DNA of 64,000 nt from a marine bacterium B5-7 (GTDB taxonomy: Bacteria; Pseudomonadota; Gammaproteobacteria; Arenicellales; CAJQKF01): the NCBI GenBank assembly GCA_021604525.1, contig BQJD01000013.1:1-64000 (forward strand). Reading direction: 5' to 3'. A program made the position numbers and the translations under genes. The notes below the pieces were generated by a model. The model saw only the letters and a list, made by a program, of their open reading frames with translations, made no database searches and had not been told where the DNA came from. Below are positions 52,555 through 62,726 of the stretch, piece after piece; the first letter of the stretch is position 1, and every line of letters begins with the position of its first letter.

Positions 52555-53087
52555 AGAGCACTCTCCTATCTATTTTAGATTTATCAACTACTTCATTGGC
52601 TCAAGGATATCCTGTTATTTTTTCCTCGAGTCGTCGAAGCGAAATGGATTATAGATCAAAAAGATCTAGTTATGGAGAATGAACTTATTGTGCGTGAAGG
52701 TCAATCGATGTAGTGAGATATGGCTTTTTAATAATGGTGCAGTGCACTAAAACTTTTATCTATGCACCATGTGTAAGCGTAAAAAATAAATCACAGCATG
52801 TTTAGTGAATATTTATTCGAACCTTTAGAATATTTAGAATGAATCTAATTATTCGCTGGCGTGATGGCTATCGTTGTGAGCTTTACATTGTTGTTTTTAT
52901 TCAAAGCTGTTTTGTGCGATTTGTAGTGTATACACCACTCGTGCGATGGGACGGTATCAAATGTGCATGCGATTAATTGTCCACGAACGCCTGTATGTTT
53001 CTAAGCACATTCATCAAAATTGATCTGCATTAAATTTGTCAGGCGTTGGCATGCCTGTCCGTTCTCATACTGAATGCAGACCGACGC
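52555..53087. other. Intergenic region between aapJ and lipA
   Basis: About 530 bp of AT-rich DNA holding the aap promoter and the end of the gcv-lipA transcript. It contains the ATGGTGCA/TGCACCAT inverted repeat (listed separately) and a weak CAGGC/GCCTG hairpin at 53040-53057 that might help end the lipA message. No gene is supportable. Confidence 0.5.
52734..52770. promoter_or_regulatory. 8-bp inverted repeat ATGGTGCA...TGCACCAT upstream of aapJ
   Basis: ATGGTGCA (52734-52741) and TGCACCAT (52763-52770) are perfect inverted copies separated by 21 bp, about 180 bp before the aapJ start. GGTGCA/TGCACC half-sites resemble NtrC half-sites, but their orientation and spacing differ from the consensus and no sigma-54 promoter was found. 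Confidence 0.4.
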
Positions 53088-54059
53088 TCAAGAGTTCAAT
53101 GAATGTGCTTGTATGTCTGCGTGATAGGAAGATCTCACCATTGGCCCCGAAGCAACGCTTTTAAACCCGAGTTCACTTGCGGTATTACCGAGGGCATCGA
53201 ATTCTGCCGGGGACAGGTAACGTATCACCGGTAAATGGTGTAGCGATGGTTGCAGGTATTGCCCGAGAGTTATCATGTCGACGTCATGTTGTCTGAGATC
53301 GCGCATCACATCGACTACTTCATCCAGTGTTTCACCCAGACCCAGCATCAAACCCGACTTGGTGGGGACATCGGGTTTCATGTTGCGTTGGGCTTTCAGC
53401 AGATCGAGTGATCCCTGGTAGTGCGCGCCTGGTCTGGCAATGGAATACAATCGCGGAACCGTTTCCAGGTTGTGGTTAAAAACGTCTGCCGGATGATGCT
53501 TTAATATCTCGAGTGCCTTCTCGACCCTGCTGCGAAAGTCCGGCGTCAATATTTCGATTCGCACAGTCGGCGCCATCATACGTATCGCTTCAATGCATGC
53601 AGCAAAATGACCGGCACCGCCATCACGAAGGTCATCACGATCAACTGAAGTTATCACAACATATCTAAGCGCCATGTCAGCAATGGTACGTGCCAGATTA
53701 GCGGGTTCATCCGCATCAAGCGGAAGGGGTCGCCCATGCGCAACATCACAAAATGGGCAGCGGCGAGTGCAGATAGCGCCCATGATCATGAACGTGGCGG
53801 TACCCGCTTGAAAGCATTCTCCAAGATTCGGACAACTTGCTTCCTCACAGACCGTGTTAAGACCGTTGCTTCGAAGTTTCTTTTTTAACGCCGCGACTTG
53901 CGGCGTACCGGGAAGCTTTGATCGTATCCAGGCGGGTTTGCGCAATAATTCGTCACGTCGAGTCGGCTCGAACCTCACCGGTACCCGGGTCATTTTGCGT
54001 TCAGCAGTTAACTTTTCACCTGCAATCACCCGCTTCAATACCTTGGGCGATTGACTCAT
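53088..54059 (-). CDS. lipA: Lipoyl synthase LipA
   Basis: A 323-aa radical-SAM enzyme that inserts two sulfurs into protein-bound octanoyl groups, including those on GcvH. The auxiliary cluster cysteines are in [12 protein letters not shown] and the radical-SAM cluster is C-x3-C-x2-C in CTRRCPFC; the C-terminal RSSYHA supplies the auxiliary-cluster serine. ATG 54059 overlaps the gcvP stop in an ATGA arrangement, so translation is coupled; the frame upstream to 54089 is inside gcvP. Its place at the end of a gcvTHP operon links lipoate supply to the glycine cleavage H protein. Confidence 0.95.
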   Translation of the reverse strand: MSQSPKVLKRVIAGEKLTAERKMTRVPVRFEPTRRDELLRKPAWIRSKLPGTPQVAALKKKLRSNGLNTVCEEASCPNLGECFQAGTATFMIMGAICTRRCPFCDVAHGRPLPLDADEPANLARTIADMALRYVVITSVDRDDLRDGGAGHFAACIEAIRMMAPTVRIEILTPDFRSRVEKALEILKHHPADVFNHNLETVPRLYSIARPGAHYQGSLDLLKAQRNMKPDVPTKSGLMLGLGETLDEVVDVMRDLRQHDVDMITLGQYLQPSLHHLPVIRYLSPAEFDALGNTASELGFKSVASGPMVRSSYHADIQAHSLNS

Positions 54060-56953
54060 CGATAGGCTTCCATCGGCGGGCAAGTACATACCAGGTGTTT
54101 GTCGCCATATACGTTATCGACCCTTCCAACTGGCGGCCAGTATTTGTCGTGGCGTGCTGATTCGCTCGGGAAAAAAGCTGCTTTGCGGGTATATGCATGC
54201 GGCCAGTCGTCACTGACCAGTAACGGGTAGGCATGTGGTGCGTTCCGCAGCGGATTGTCTTGCCGATCAAATTCGCCATTTTCTACTTTTCGAATTTCAT
54301 CCCGAATGCTGATCATGGCATCGCAGAAGCGGTCTATCTCTTCCTTGCTTTCGCTTTCTGTCGGTTCGATCATCAGGCTGTCATGTACTGGCCATGACAT
54401 GGTGGGTGCGTGGAAGCCATAATCGACCAGTCGCTTGGCGACGTCTTCCACTGAAATGCCACTTGTTTCCTTCACCCCGGATAAGTCGACAATGCATTCG
54501 TGTGCAACCAATCCATTTTTACCGGTGTATACCACCGGGAAGTGTGGATTCAAACGGTGGGCAATGTAATTGGCATTAAGAATCGCGATTTTGGTTGCAT
54601 GGGTTAAACCGTCGCCGCCCATCATGGTCATGTAAGCCCATGAAATCGGCAGAATACTGGCCGAACCCCATGGGGCAGCAGACACTGTACCGATGGTTTC
54701 CCGGCCACCGGCCGCAGGGTTTACACCTTCGACCATGGGATGATCTGGCAGGAATTGGGCGAGATGCGTCTTCACGCCGATCGGACCCATACCCGGACCT
54801 CCGCCGCCGTGGGGAATCGCAAATGTTTTATGCAGATTGATGTGCGCTACATCGGCGCCGATCTCGGCAGGTCGACACAGACCGACCAGGGCATTGAGAT
54901 TGGCGCCATCCATATAAATCTGTCCGCCGCCCTTGTGAACGATGTCACAGATCTCGCGTATGGATTCCTCAAAGACGCCGTGGGTGGATGGGTATGTCAC
55001 CATCAATGCGGCCAGATTGTCGCGATGTTTATCGACTGTTTCAGCGAGTGTTTCGCAATCGATGTTACCTTCGTCATCGCAGTCGATGAGCACGACTTTC
55101 ATGCCGGCCATGACCGCGCTCGCAGGGTTAGTGCCATGTGCCGATGAGGGAATGATACAAACATTACGATGCGCGTCACCATTAGCCTTATGCCAGGCGC
55201 GTATACATAACAGACCGGTGTACTCGCCTTGTGAGCCGGCATTAGGCTGTAGCGAGATGGCATCAAAGCCGGTGACCTCGCACAACATACCTTCGAGTTC
55301 CTCGAAAAGTTGCTGATACCCTTGAGTCTGGTCGAGAGGAGCGAACGGATGCAAGGCGGTAAAGTCGCGAAAGCCGAGTGGTAACAACTCCGATGTCGCA
55401 TTGAGTTTCATGGTGCAGGAACCAAGCGGAATCATGCTTCGTCCGAGACTGATATCCTTGGCGGCGAGCCGCCTCAGGTAACGCATCATCTCGGTTTCAG
55501 AGTGATACTTGCTGAATGCTTCATTGACCAGGAAACGACTCTCGCGAGCAAGCGAATCGGGTATGGCGTCTTCAACAGTCGCATCTATCTCATCGATATC
55601 AAGCGGAGCGCCGGCGTGTGTGCTGAATACCTTCCAGAGCGCATCCAGATTCTGTCGGCGGGTGGTTTCGTCGAAGGAAACGCTGACATGATCGGCATCC
55701 ACCGCACGAATGTTTATATTGGATTCGCGAGCCCTTGCGCAGATGCGACCGGCTAACCCAGGTGCATGGACCAGAACGGTATCGAAATAATGTGAGTTGA
55801 CGACTTTATAACCGTTCTGACCGAGCCCGGCAGCGAATATGCGAGCCATGCGGTGGACCCGTTGCGCGATGATGCGTATGCCGTCTTCGCCGTGATACAT
55901 GGCATAAAGTGCCGACAGTACCGCCAGTAAAACCTGTGCCGTACAGATGTTCGACGTTGCCTTCTCGCGACGAATATGTTGCTCGCGTGTTTGCAATGCC
56001 ATGCGCAAGGCACGATTGCCCTGGCTGTCTTTGGAAACACCGATAATTCGACCTGGTGTGGAACGTTTGTATGCTTCCTTGGTGGCGAAAAATGCGGCAT
56101 GTGGTCCACCGTATCCCATGGGCACGCCAAATCGCTGGGTGTTGCCGACGACGATATCAGCACCCAGTTCCCCTGGAGGTGTTAACAAGGCGAGTGAAAG
56201 AATATCGGCGGCAACCGTGACCAGTGCTCCCTGTTCGTGGACTTTCGCAATCAGTTTCCGCGGGTCGTTGATTGCGCCGGTTGAAGCGGGATATTGCAAT
56301 AGAACGCCGAAACATTCGTACTCGCCAGCGTCATTGTTTGTATCAATGAGTTGTATCTCGTAGCCGAGGGATTCAGCCCGGGTACGCACTACAGCAATAG
56401 TCTGCGGATGGCAGTCCTGATCGACCAGAAACACGTCGCTCTTGCTCTTTGATACCCGCCGTGACATGGCCATGGCTTCGGCTGCTGCCGTTGCTTCGTC
56501 AAGCAGTGACGCGTTGGCCAGTTCCATTCCGGTGAGGTCGACGACCATTTGCTGAAAGTTAAGCAGCACCTCCATACGGCCCTGGCTAACTTCGGCCTGA
56601 TAGGGGGTGTAGGCGGTATACCAGTCAGGGTTTTCAAGCACGTTACGACGTATGACCGGCGGCATAACGGTGCCATGGTAGCCCGTGCCCAACATCGATA
56701 CGAACACCTTGTTGCGATGACGCATCTGTCTTAAATAGGTACCGGTGCCGCGCTCCGATCGTGGCCCCGGTATATCGAGTTCCCGGTCGGTTCGTATTGT
56801 TGCAGGCACAGTCGCATCGATCAGTTGGTCGAGTGAACCCATGTCGAGTTCTGCCAGCATGGCTGCAACTTCTGCCTCGTCAGGTCCGATGTGTCGGCGT
56901 ACAAAGTCGCCATGTTGTTCCAGATCGTAGATCGGCGCGTGTTTCTCTCTCAT
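54056..56953 (-). CDS. gcvP: Glycine dehydrogenase (decarboxylating) GcvP
   Basis: A 965-aa single-chain P protein of the glycine cleavage system, a PLP enzyme that decarboxylates glycine and loads the aminomethyl group on Gcv[15 protein letters not shown] is the N-terminus, [15 protein letters not shown] and [16 protein letters not shown] belong to the first half, and the PLP lysine lies in [20 protein letters not shown] in the second half. The length is that of the fused bacterial/eukaryotic type, not the split GcvPA/GcvPB. It lies 22 bp after gcvH. Confidence 0.96.
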   Translation of the reverse strand: MREKHAPIYDLEQHGDFVRRHIGPDEAEVAAMLAELDMGSLDQLIDATVPATIRTDRELDIPGPRSERGTGTYLRQMRHRNKVFVSMLGTGYHGTVMPPVIRRNVLENPDWYTAYTPYQAEVSQGRMEVLLNFQQMVVDLTGMELANASLLDEATAAAEAMAMSRRVSKSKSDVFLVDQDCHPQTIAVVRTRAESLGYEIQLIDTNNDAGEYECFGVLLQYPASTGAINDPRKLIAKVHEQGALVTVAADILSLALLTPPGELGADIVVGNTQRFGVPMGYGGPHAAFFATKEAYKRSTPGRIIGVSKDSQGNRALRMALQTREQHIRREKATSNICTAQVLLAVLSALYAMYHGEDGIRIIAQRVHRMARIFAAGLGQNGYKVVNSHYFDTVLVHAPGLAGRICARARESNINIRAVDADHVSVSFDETTRRQNLDALWKVFSTHAGAPLDIDEIDATVEDAIPDSLARESRFLVNEAFSKYHSETEMMRYLRRLAAKDISLGRSMIPLGSCTMKLNATSELLPLGFRDFTALHPFAPLDQTQGYQQLFEELEGMLCEVTGFDAISLQPNAGSQGEYTGLLCIRAWHKANGDAHRNVCIIPSSAHGTNPASAVMAGMKVVLIDCDDEGNIDCETLAETVDKHRDNLAALMVTYPSTHGVFEESIREICDIVHKGGGQIYMDGANLNALVGLCRPAEIGADVAHINLHKTFAIPHGGGGPGMGPIGVKTHLAQFLPDHPMVEGVNPAAGGRETIGTVSAAPWGSASILPISWAYMTMMGGDGLTHATKIAILNANYIAHRLNPHFPVVYTGKNGLVAHECIVDLSGVKETSGISVEDVAKRLVDYGFHAPTMSWPVHDSLMIEPTESESKEEIDRFCDAMISIRDEIRKVENGEFDRQDNPLRNAPHAYPLLVSDDWPHAYTRKAAFFPSESARHDKYWPPVGRVDNVYGDKHLVCTCPPMEAYR

Positions 56954-56975
56954 GATGCTTTTTGCACTTCCTTAA

Positions 56976-57356
56976 TTATTCAAGACTGTTCAAATAGGCC
57001 TGGTAGGCCGATTCATCCATCAGGGAGTCGAGTTCGCTGTCGTCCGCGAGTCGTATTCGGTATAACCAGCCTTCGCCCGCCGGATCTTCATTGGTGGCTT
57101 GCGGATTATCGGCCAGGTCCTCGTTGACACTGGAAATGGTGCCGGACACAGGCGTTTTAACATCTCCCGCCGCTTTAACCGATTCGACCACCGCACAATC
57201 GTCTCCTTGACTGACTTCGGCGCCGACATCGGGCAGTTCGATATAAACCAGTTCGCCTAACTGTTCCTGAGCGTAATCTGTGATGCCGACGATGCCTTCA
57301 CCGTCCTCATCGATTCGAATCCACTCATGGTCTTCGGTGAATCTGAAAGTACTCAT
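56976..57356 (-). CDS. gcvH: Glycine cleavage system H protein
   Basis: A 126-aa lipoyl carrier shuttling the aminomethyl intermediate between GcvP, GcvT and the L protein. HEWIRIDEDGEGIVGITDYAQEQLGELVYIELP is the barrel-sandwich start, and the lipoylated lysine is K61 in AVVESVKAAGDVKTPVSG. It sits between gcvT and gcvP in the operon. Confidence 0.96.
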   Translation of the reverse strand: MSTFRFTEDHEWIRIDEDGEGIVGITDYAQEQLGELVYIELPDVGAEVSQGDDCAVVESVKAAGDVKTPVSGTISSVNEDLADNPQATNEDPAGEGWLYRIRLADDSELDSLMDESAYQAYLNSLE

Positions 57357-57403
57357 AGGATTATCTCTGTTGTTGTTGTAGTGGATGTTGATAAGTAAAA
57401 AAT

Positions 57404-58522
57404 TCAGCGCGCAAAACGCTGGGGAACAAAGGGGAGTTTATGAACTTCGACATCAATCGGTCGGTTTCGAACCCGTGCGATAAGTGCAGTGCCGGGTGTC
57501 GCCAGCCCTGTGTCGACATATCCCATGGCGACTGGTCCATTGACAGTCGGGCCGAATCCGCCGCTGGTTATAACGCCTATAACTTCACCCGCTGCATTTT
57601 CAAGGGGCGCGCCCTCGCGAACCGGCGCACGGCCCGTGGCGCGGATGCCGACACGGCTTCGGGCGGCTCCATTGGCCAGTTCATCGAGAATGACCGCTGC
57701 GCCAGGGAAACCGCCTTCACGTTCGCCACCTGCTCGACGGGCTTTTTGTATGGACCAGGCGAGGCGTGCCGCAACCGGTGTTGTGGTGGTGTCGATATCG
57801 TGGCCGTACAGGCACAGTCCCGCTTCAAGACGCAAGGAATCCCTGGCACCGAGTCCGGCCGGTGTGACCCCGGGATGCTTGAGTAGTAATCGTGCCAAAG
57901 TTTCGGCATGGTCGGCGGCAATGGATATCTCGAAACCATCTTCACCGGTATAACCTGATCGGGTCACGAAACATCGATCGCCGGTCAGATCGAAAAAACT
58001 GCCTTCCATGAATTTCAAGTCGGCAACGCCGGCGTTGAGTTCACCCAGCGCTTCGACCGCGCGTGGACCTTGCAGAGCGAGCAGAGCACGCGATTCAAGT
58101 GGTTCTATTCGACAATGGTTGCCGATGCTGGACTGCATGTGCACGGTATCCTCGGCCTTGCACGCAGCGTTCACTACCACGAAGAAGTCGGATTCTCTAC
58201 GGGTGACCATGAGGTCGTCGCGAATGCCACCGACGTCATTGGTCAGCAGGCAGTAGCGTTGTCGAAATTCGCCAAGGTCGATTAATGCCATGGGCACCAA
58301 CGATTCAAGCGCAGCACCGGCGTCATCGCCGGATACAACCACTTGACCCATGTGGGAGACATCGAAAAGACCGGCACCGGCGCGTGTCCTCAAATGTTCC
58401 TTGAGGATGCCGGTGGGATACTGCACGGGTAAATCGTAGCCGGCAAAGGGCACCATTTTGGCGCCAAGCTCTCGGTGCAGTGCATTAAGGGGTGTAGGTA
58501 TGGGGGTATTAGTTGAATTCAT
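57404..58522 (-). CDS. gcvT: Aminomethyltransferase GcvT
   Basis: A 372-aa tetrahydrofolate-dependent T protein that releases ammonia and forms 5,10-methylene-THF. LHRELGAKMVPFAGYDLPVQYP opens the protein, GLFDVSHMGQV, RSGYTGEDGFEI and DSLRLEAGLCLYGHDID are family signatures. First gene of gcvT-gcvH-gcvP-lipA. Only 63 bp separate it from the divergent asparaginase gene, and no glycine riboswitch fits there. Confidence 0.95.
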   Translation of the reverse strand: MNSTNTPIPTPLNALHRELGAKMVPFAGYDLPVQYPTGILKEHLRTRAGAGLFDVSHMGQVVVSGDDAGAALESLVPMALIDLGEFRQRYCLLTNDVGGIRDDLMVTRRESDFFVVVNAACKAEDTVHMQSSIGNHCRIEPLESRALLALQGPRAVEALGELNAGVADLKFMEGSFFDLTGDRCFVTRSGYTGEDGFEISIAADHAETLARLLLKHPGVTPAGLGARDSLRLEAGLCLYGHDIDTTTTPVAARLAWSIQKARRAGGEREGGFPGAAVILDELANGAARSRVGIRATGRAPVREGAPLENAAGEVIGVITSGGFGPTVNGPVAMGYVDTGLATPGTALIARVRNRPIDVEVHKLPFVPQRFAR

Positions 58523-58585
58523 GGGCCGAGACTATATCGAATGGGACAGTGATTTGGAATCGTCATAATCGTTTACAATCGCGCC

Positions 58586-59614
58586 ATGAATGAAAAGAAT
58601 AAACATCTTCGATACGATAACCCGCCGGTCATCGAAGTCTGGCGCGGGTCCTTTCTTGAATGCATCCATCGCGGCGCCGCCGTGGTGGTTGACCTGGCTG
58701 GCAATATCCTGTTCGAGGTCGGCGATGTGACGCGGCCAATCTATGCCCGTTCATCGCTCAAGCCGCTGCAGGCGCTGGCAATGGTTGAATCCGGCGCGGC
58801 GACACATTATCGACTCGATGGTGCACATCTGTCTTTAGCTTGTGCCTCCCATAACGGTGAAAAAGCGCATGTGGATCGGGTGATGAAATGGCTCTCGGCC
58901 ATAGACGCCGATGAATCGACACTGGAATGCGGGGCACATTATCCACTGGATCAGCCTGCTCGCGACGAGTTGGTCTGCCAGGATCTAAAACCGCAGAGGG
59001 TCCACAACAACTGCTCCGGTAAGCACAGCGGGTTCCTGACTTTGGCACGATATTTAGGTATCGATCCGGTCGGTTATATCGAACCGAATCATCCACTGCA
59101 GCAGGAAATCACCCGCACTGTTGAAGAGACTTGCGACTATGCCCTTGGTGACGCTGAACCCGGTGTCGATGGTTGCGGCATTCCGGTCTACGGGATTCCT
59201 CTTTTTAGTCTTGCCAACGCATTTGCGGCCTTTTCGACCCGTGCGAATGGCGGAGATGTTCGCGCCAAATCACGCCAGGCAATTGTCGATGGCATATTGG
59301 AATATCCTTATCTCATAGCCGGGCGAGAGCGATTTGATTCGCGGGTCATAGAGGCGTCGCGGGGTGGAGCAATTGTGAAAACCGGTGCTGAAGGCGTTTT
59401 CATCGGCACGCTACTTGATGAAGGCATCGGTATCGCACTTAAGATTGACGATGGGGCAACCCGTGCATCGGAAGTGCTGATGGCAGAATTGCTGGCGCGC
59501 TTCAGCCGTAATCCTGTATTTGTCGAAGCGCTTGATGCCGAACGTAACATACCCATTAAAAATGCCGCCGGCCTTACGGTTGGCGCTGTTAGAGCAGCCG
59601 CGTTGTCAGTTTGA
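58586..59614 (+). CDS. L-asparaginase, Rhizobium etli type II (thermolabile) family
   Basis: A 342-aa asparaginase of the class-3, beta-lactamase-like fold family, unrelated to AnsA/AnsB, that hydrolyses L-asparagine to aspartate and ammonia. The two Ser-Lys tandems are visible in YARSSLKPLQAL and NCSGKHSGFL, and the zinc-site cysteine and surroundings in GVDGCGIPVYGIP; GGAIVKTGAEGVFIGTL is the C-terminal signature. Cytosolic. Transcription is divergent from gcvT. The gene stands alone. Confidence 0.9.
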   Translation: MNEKNKHLRYDNPPVIEVWRGSFLECIHRGAAVVVDLAGNILFEVGDVTRPIYARSSLKPLQALAMVESGAATHYRLDGAHLSLACASHNGEKAHVDRVMKWLSAIDADESTLECGAHYPLDQPARDELVCQDLKPQRVHNNCSGKHSGFLTLARYLGIDPVGYIEPNHPLQQEITRTVEETCDYALGDAEPGVDGCGIPVYGIPLFSLANAFAAFSTRANGGDVRAKSRQAIVDGILEYPYLIAGRERFDSRVIEASRGGAIVKTGAEGVFIGTLLDEGIGIALKIDDGATRASEVLMAELLARFSRNPVFVEALDAERNIPIKNAAGLTVGAVRAAALSV

Positions 59615-59687
59615 AGTTGGTCGATGCGGATATTGTGAATTATCGGGTGATTTGCACCGTTTAAAAGTCATCTGGAATACTGGATTC

Positions 59688-60620
59688 TCAAGCACGTGTT
59701 TTTACGGATTCTGTCGTCGATTGGCTTCCCCGCGAGATGACCGCAATGCCTGTGATCACCATGCACAGTGCAACCCAGGTAGACCATTGGAAGTGCTCGT
59801 TGAGAAACACGATTCCGAAGATGGCCCCCAACACCGGGATCAGGTAATTGACCTGTGACATTCGTCCCGCACCCAGGTTTTTTACCAGACGGAAGTAGAG
59901 CAGGGTGGCGAGTGCGCTCGGGAATAATCCGAGAGCAATAACCGTAATAATGGAAATGGTTGTCGGTTGCATGGTCAATGGTTGCTCAATCAGAAAAGCC
60001 AGCGGGACTGCCAACACTGCGCCGCAGGTTTGTGATCCGGCCGCCATCACCGGGCCGCTTAGTGTTGTGGTGCGTCGAATGAACACCGTGGTCACGGCGT
60101 AACATAGCGCACCACCGAGAACGGCCAGTTTTGCAAGAGTCGACGTAGTCAAGCCACTGAGAGAGTCGACTCCGACCAGTATGACAACGCCTGTGAAGCT
60201 GATGGCCACACCGATTCCCTTGCGCAATGTGAATGGTTCATCAGGTATCAGCAAGTGAGCGAGAACGAGTGTTGCAACAGGCATTACACCCATCAGGATA
60301 GCGGCCATGCCACTATCGACGGTCTGCTCACCGTAGCCGATAAGAAAGAACGGCAGAATGTTTCCGGTCACGCCGATGACGGTAAACTTTACCCAATCGA
60401 TTGGCTCGCGAGGCAGTCTGCCGCCCGTGGAATACAGGAAAAGGACGAGGATCACAGCGGCGATGGCTATGCGTGATGCAGCCACGGTCCATGGCCCCAC
60501 TTCGATGACTGCAATTTTGATCAGCAAGAATGAACTGCTCCAGATAACGCCGAGCACAAGGAACAGGGTATAGTCGATTAGACGACTATCGGTTGCATTG
60601 ATGTGATGTTGAAGTTGCAA
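59688..60620 (-). CDS. EamA/DMT-family transporter
   Basis: A 310-aa inner-membrane protein with ten predicted helices and two EamA repeats. The first begins LFLVLGVIWSSSFLLIKIAV and ends GMAAILMGVMPVATLVLAHLLI; the second begins LAKLAVLGGALCYAVTTVFIRR and ends MSQVNYLIPVLGAIFGIVFLNEHF. TTG 60620, preceded by GGATTAATATC, gives the normal length; the open frame continues upstream to 60851 but that part is polar and lies in the divergent promoter region. Likely exports amino acids or metabolites; substrate unknown. Confidence 0.83.
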   Translation of the reverse strand: MQLQHHINATDSRLIDYTLFLVLGVIWSSSFLLIKIAVIEVGPWTVAASRIAIAAVILVLFLYSTGGRLPREPIDWVKFTVIGVTGNILPFFLIGYGEQTVDSGMAAILMGVMPVATLVLAHLLIPDEPFTLRKGIGVAISFTGVVILVGVDSLSGLTTSTLAKLAVLGGALCYAVTTVFIRRTTTLSGPVMAAGSQTCGAVLAVPLAFLIEQPLTMQPTTISIITVIALGLFPSALATLLYFRLVKNLGAGRMSQVNYLIPVLGAIFGIVFLNEHFQWSTWVALCMVITGIAVISRGSQSTTESVKTRA

Positions 60621-60744
60621 GATATTAATCCATAATATGCAAGGTTGATTTGCTGCATATTGCAGCTCGCACGAATGATCGTTTGCCGTTTGCGCTGACC
60701 TTAGGTTGTCGGCACGGCTTAAACCAAGCTGATTACGCCATAGA

Positions 60745-61566
60745 ATGATACACAAATATTCAAGAGTTTCCGGGGTTGCGTCCATCCTTGCTGAAGATGA
60801 AGAACCACCGTATGAATTGATTAACATTGAGGGTCGTTCACCCATCGTCATTACCTGTGATCACGCCAGTAACCGGATTCCTCGTTCGCTCGATAATCTT
60901 GGCCTGCCGGCGTCCTCACTTCGGGAACATATTGCCTGGGATATTGGTTGTGCGGCCCTGTCGAGGCGATTGTCGGCACTGATGAATGCACCGGCGATAC
61001 TCGGTGGATTTTCACGCCTCGTAGTGGATCTGAATCGTCATCTGAACGACCCTTCCTCTATCCCGGAGATTAGCGACAATACGCCCGTGCCTGGCAATCA
61101 GGGTATTGATCGCACTCATGCAGCACAGCGGGTCGAAGAAATTTTTCTGCCATATCACACGGCCTTGAGTGCATTGCTGGCCGAGGTGCATGCCACTCAA
61201 GGCGTGCCGGTTATATTATCGTTGCACAGCTTTACTCCGCGATGGGCTAACTTCGAACGTCCCTGGCATGTGGGTGTGTTATGGAATCGGGATGGGCGAA
61301 TCGCACATCCATTGATCAAAAACCTGCGACACAATCCTGATCTGTGTGTAGGTGACAACCAGCCCTATCATGCGCGGGAGCCAGTGGGGTATGGCATGGA
61401 CGTTCACGCCGAAGGCAATGGTTATCCTCATGCATTACTCGAGATTCGTCAGGATCTTCTGTCAACGCCCGAAGGCATCGATCACTGGGCTAATCTGCTG
61501 TTTGATGCGCTGTCAGATGTCCTTAATGACAAGTCGATTTATCAGCAGGTGGAGTTCGAGTCATGA
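60745..61566 (+). CDS. N-formylglutamate amidohydrolase-family protein
   Basis: A 273-aa zinc amidohydrolase of the FGase (HutG2-like) family. VITCDHASNRIP, HIAWDIGCAALSRRL, RLVVDLNRHLNDPSSIPE, SLHSFTP and LLEIRQDLLSTPEG are the family motifs, with Asp, His and Glu metal ligands visible. No other hut genes are nearby and it is translationally coupled (ATGA, 4 bp) to a GCS2-type ligase, so it may act on an N-acyl-amino acid other than N-formylglutamate from histidine degradation. ATG 60745 is taken; other starts downstream are possible. Confidence 0.84.
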   Translation: MIHKYSRVSGVASILAEDEEPPYELINIEGRSPIVITCDHASNRIPRSLDNLGLPASSLREHIAWDIGCAALSRRLSALMNAPAILGGFSRLVVDLNRHLNDPSSIPEISDNTPVPGNQGIDRTHAAQRVEEIFLPYHTALSALLAEVHATQGVPVILSLHSFTPRWANFERPWHVGVLWNRDGRIAHPLIKNLRHNPDLCVGDNQPYHAREPVGYGMDVHAEGNGYPHALLEIRQDLLSTPEGIDHWANLLFDALSDVLNDKSIYQQVEFES

Positions 61567-62726
61567 TTAAAGAACCAGGATTCACCATCGGAATTGAAGA
61601 AGAATATATGGTGGTGGATCGCAAGACACGTAACCTGATTCGGGAGGCACCAGAAACGCTGATAGAGGAATGTCGTGAACGTCTGGGCGATCTGGTCACG
61701 CCTGAGTTCCTGCAGTGCCAGATTGAAGTAGGTACGCCAGTGTGCGCAAGCATTGCTGAGGCCCGTGAACATCTTGTCTTCTTAAGACGTAATGTCTCGG
61801 AGGTGGTTGAAGCTCATGGCCTCGCACTGATGGCTGCGTCGACTCATCCGTTTGCCCGTGAGGGGCGCCAGCAACACACGCCAAAGGAACGTTACGATGC
61901 GCTTGCGAAGGACTTGCAGCAGGTGGTTCGTCGATTAGCTATCAGTGGTATGCACGTACATGTCGGTATCGAAGATGACGACCTTAGAATCGATCTGATG
62001 GCGCAGGTCAGCTACATTCTGCCGCATCTTTTGGCATTGTCCACTTCATCGCCTTTCTGGAGTGGTCACGATACCGGGCTGAAATCCTATCGAATATCGA
62101 TATGGGATGAACTGCCTCGAACCGGGTTACCGGAATCATTCGAGAGTTTTCCAGAATATCGACGCCATGTAGATGTTTTATGTAAGGCCGGAATTATCGA
62201 AGACGCCACCAAAATCTGGTGGGACATTCGTCCCTCGGAACGCTTTTCCACTCTGGAGATGCGCATATCCGATGTGTGCACCCGCCTCGACGACGCACTA
62301 TGCGTCGCCTCCCTGTATCGCTGCTGGCTGCGAATGCTTTACCGGTTGCGTCGCAATAATATGAAGTGGCGGCGCTATGCTCGCATGCTGATTGAAGAGA
62401 ACCGCTGGCGGGCGCATCGCTATGGAATAGATGAAGGATTGATCGATTTTGGTCGTGGCGAAACGGTGCCCTATCCTGAACTGTTTGAAGAGATGCTCGA
62501 TCTGATCGATGATGATATCGAATTTTTTAATTGTCGCGCCGAAGTCGAACATGGACGTAACATCATTACTCGCGGCACCAGCGCGCATCAACAACTCAAC
62601 TGTTACCGGGACGCTATCAACGCCGGTGCGTCAGTTCGTGAGGCACTTGCTGCGGTGGTTGATTTAGTCGTTGTCGAGTCCCTGTCGGGAATCACCGAGA
62701 TAAGTCTGGAAGGCGTCGAGGCTTGA
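61563..62726 (+). CDS. Carboxylate-amine ligase, GCS2/YbdK family
   Basis: A 387-aa ATP-dependent ligase of the glutamate-cysteine ligase 2 family. GIEEEYMVVDRKTRNL is the start motif, ECRERLGDLVTPEFLQCQIEVGTPVC and LMAASTHPF are the catalytic glutamate/metal segments, and GMHVHVGIEDDDLRIDLM and WWDIRPSERFSTLEMRISDVCT complete the active site. It forms an amide or peptide bond; the substrates are not known outside E. coli YbdK, whose ligase activity is weak. The start overlaps the amidohydrolase stop by four bases and the end overlaps a convergent gene by 63 bp. Confidence 0.88.
   Translation: MIKEPGFTIGIEEEYMVVDRKTRNLIREAPETLIEECRERLGDLVTPEFLQCQIEVGTPVCASIAEAREHLVFLRRNVSEVVEAHGLALMAASTHPFAREGRQQHTPKERYDALAKDLQQVVRRLAISGMHVHVGIEDDDLRIDLMAQVSYILPHLLALSTSSPFWSGHDTGLKSYRISIWDELPRTGLPESFESFPEYRRHVDVLCKAGIIEDATKIWWDIRPSERFSTLEMRISDVCTRLDDALCVASLYRCWLRMLYRLRRNNMKWRRYARMLIEENRWRAHRYGIDEGLIDFGRGETVPYPELFEEMLDLIDDDIEFFNCRAEVEHGRNIITRGTSAHQQLNCYRDAINAGASVREALAAVVDLVVVESLSGITEISLEGVEA

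Noticed and set aside
58523..58585. Glycine riboswitch before gcvT
   Set aside because: Only 63 bp separate gcvT from the divergent asparaginase gene, too short for the tandem glycine aptamers, and no core motif was seen.
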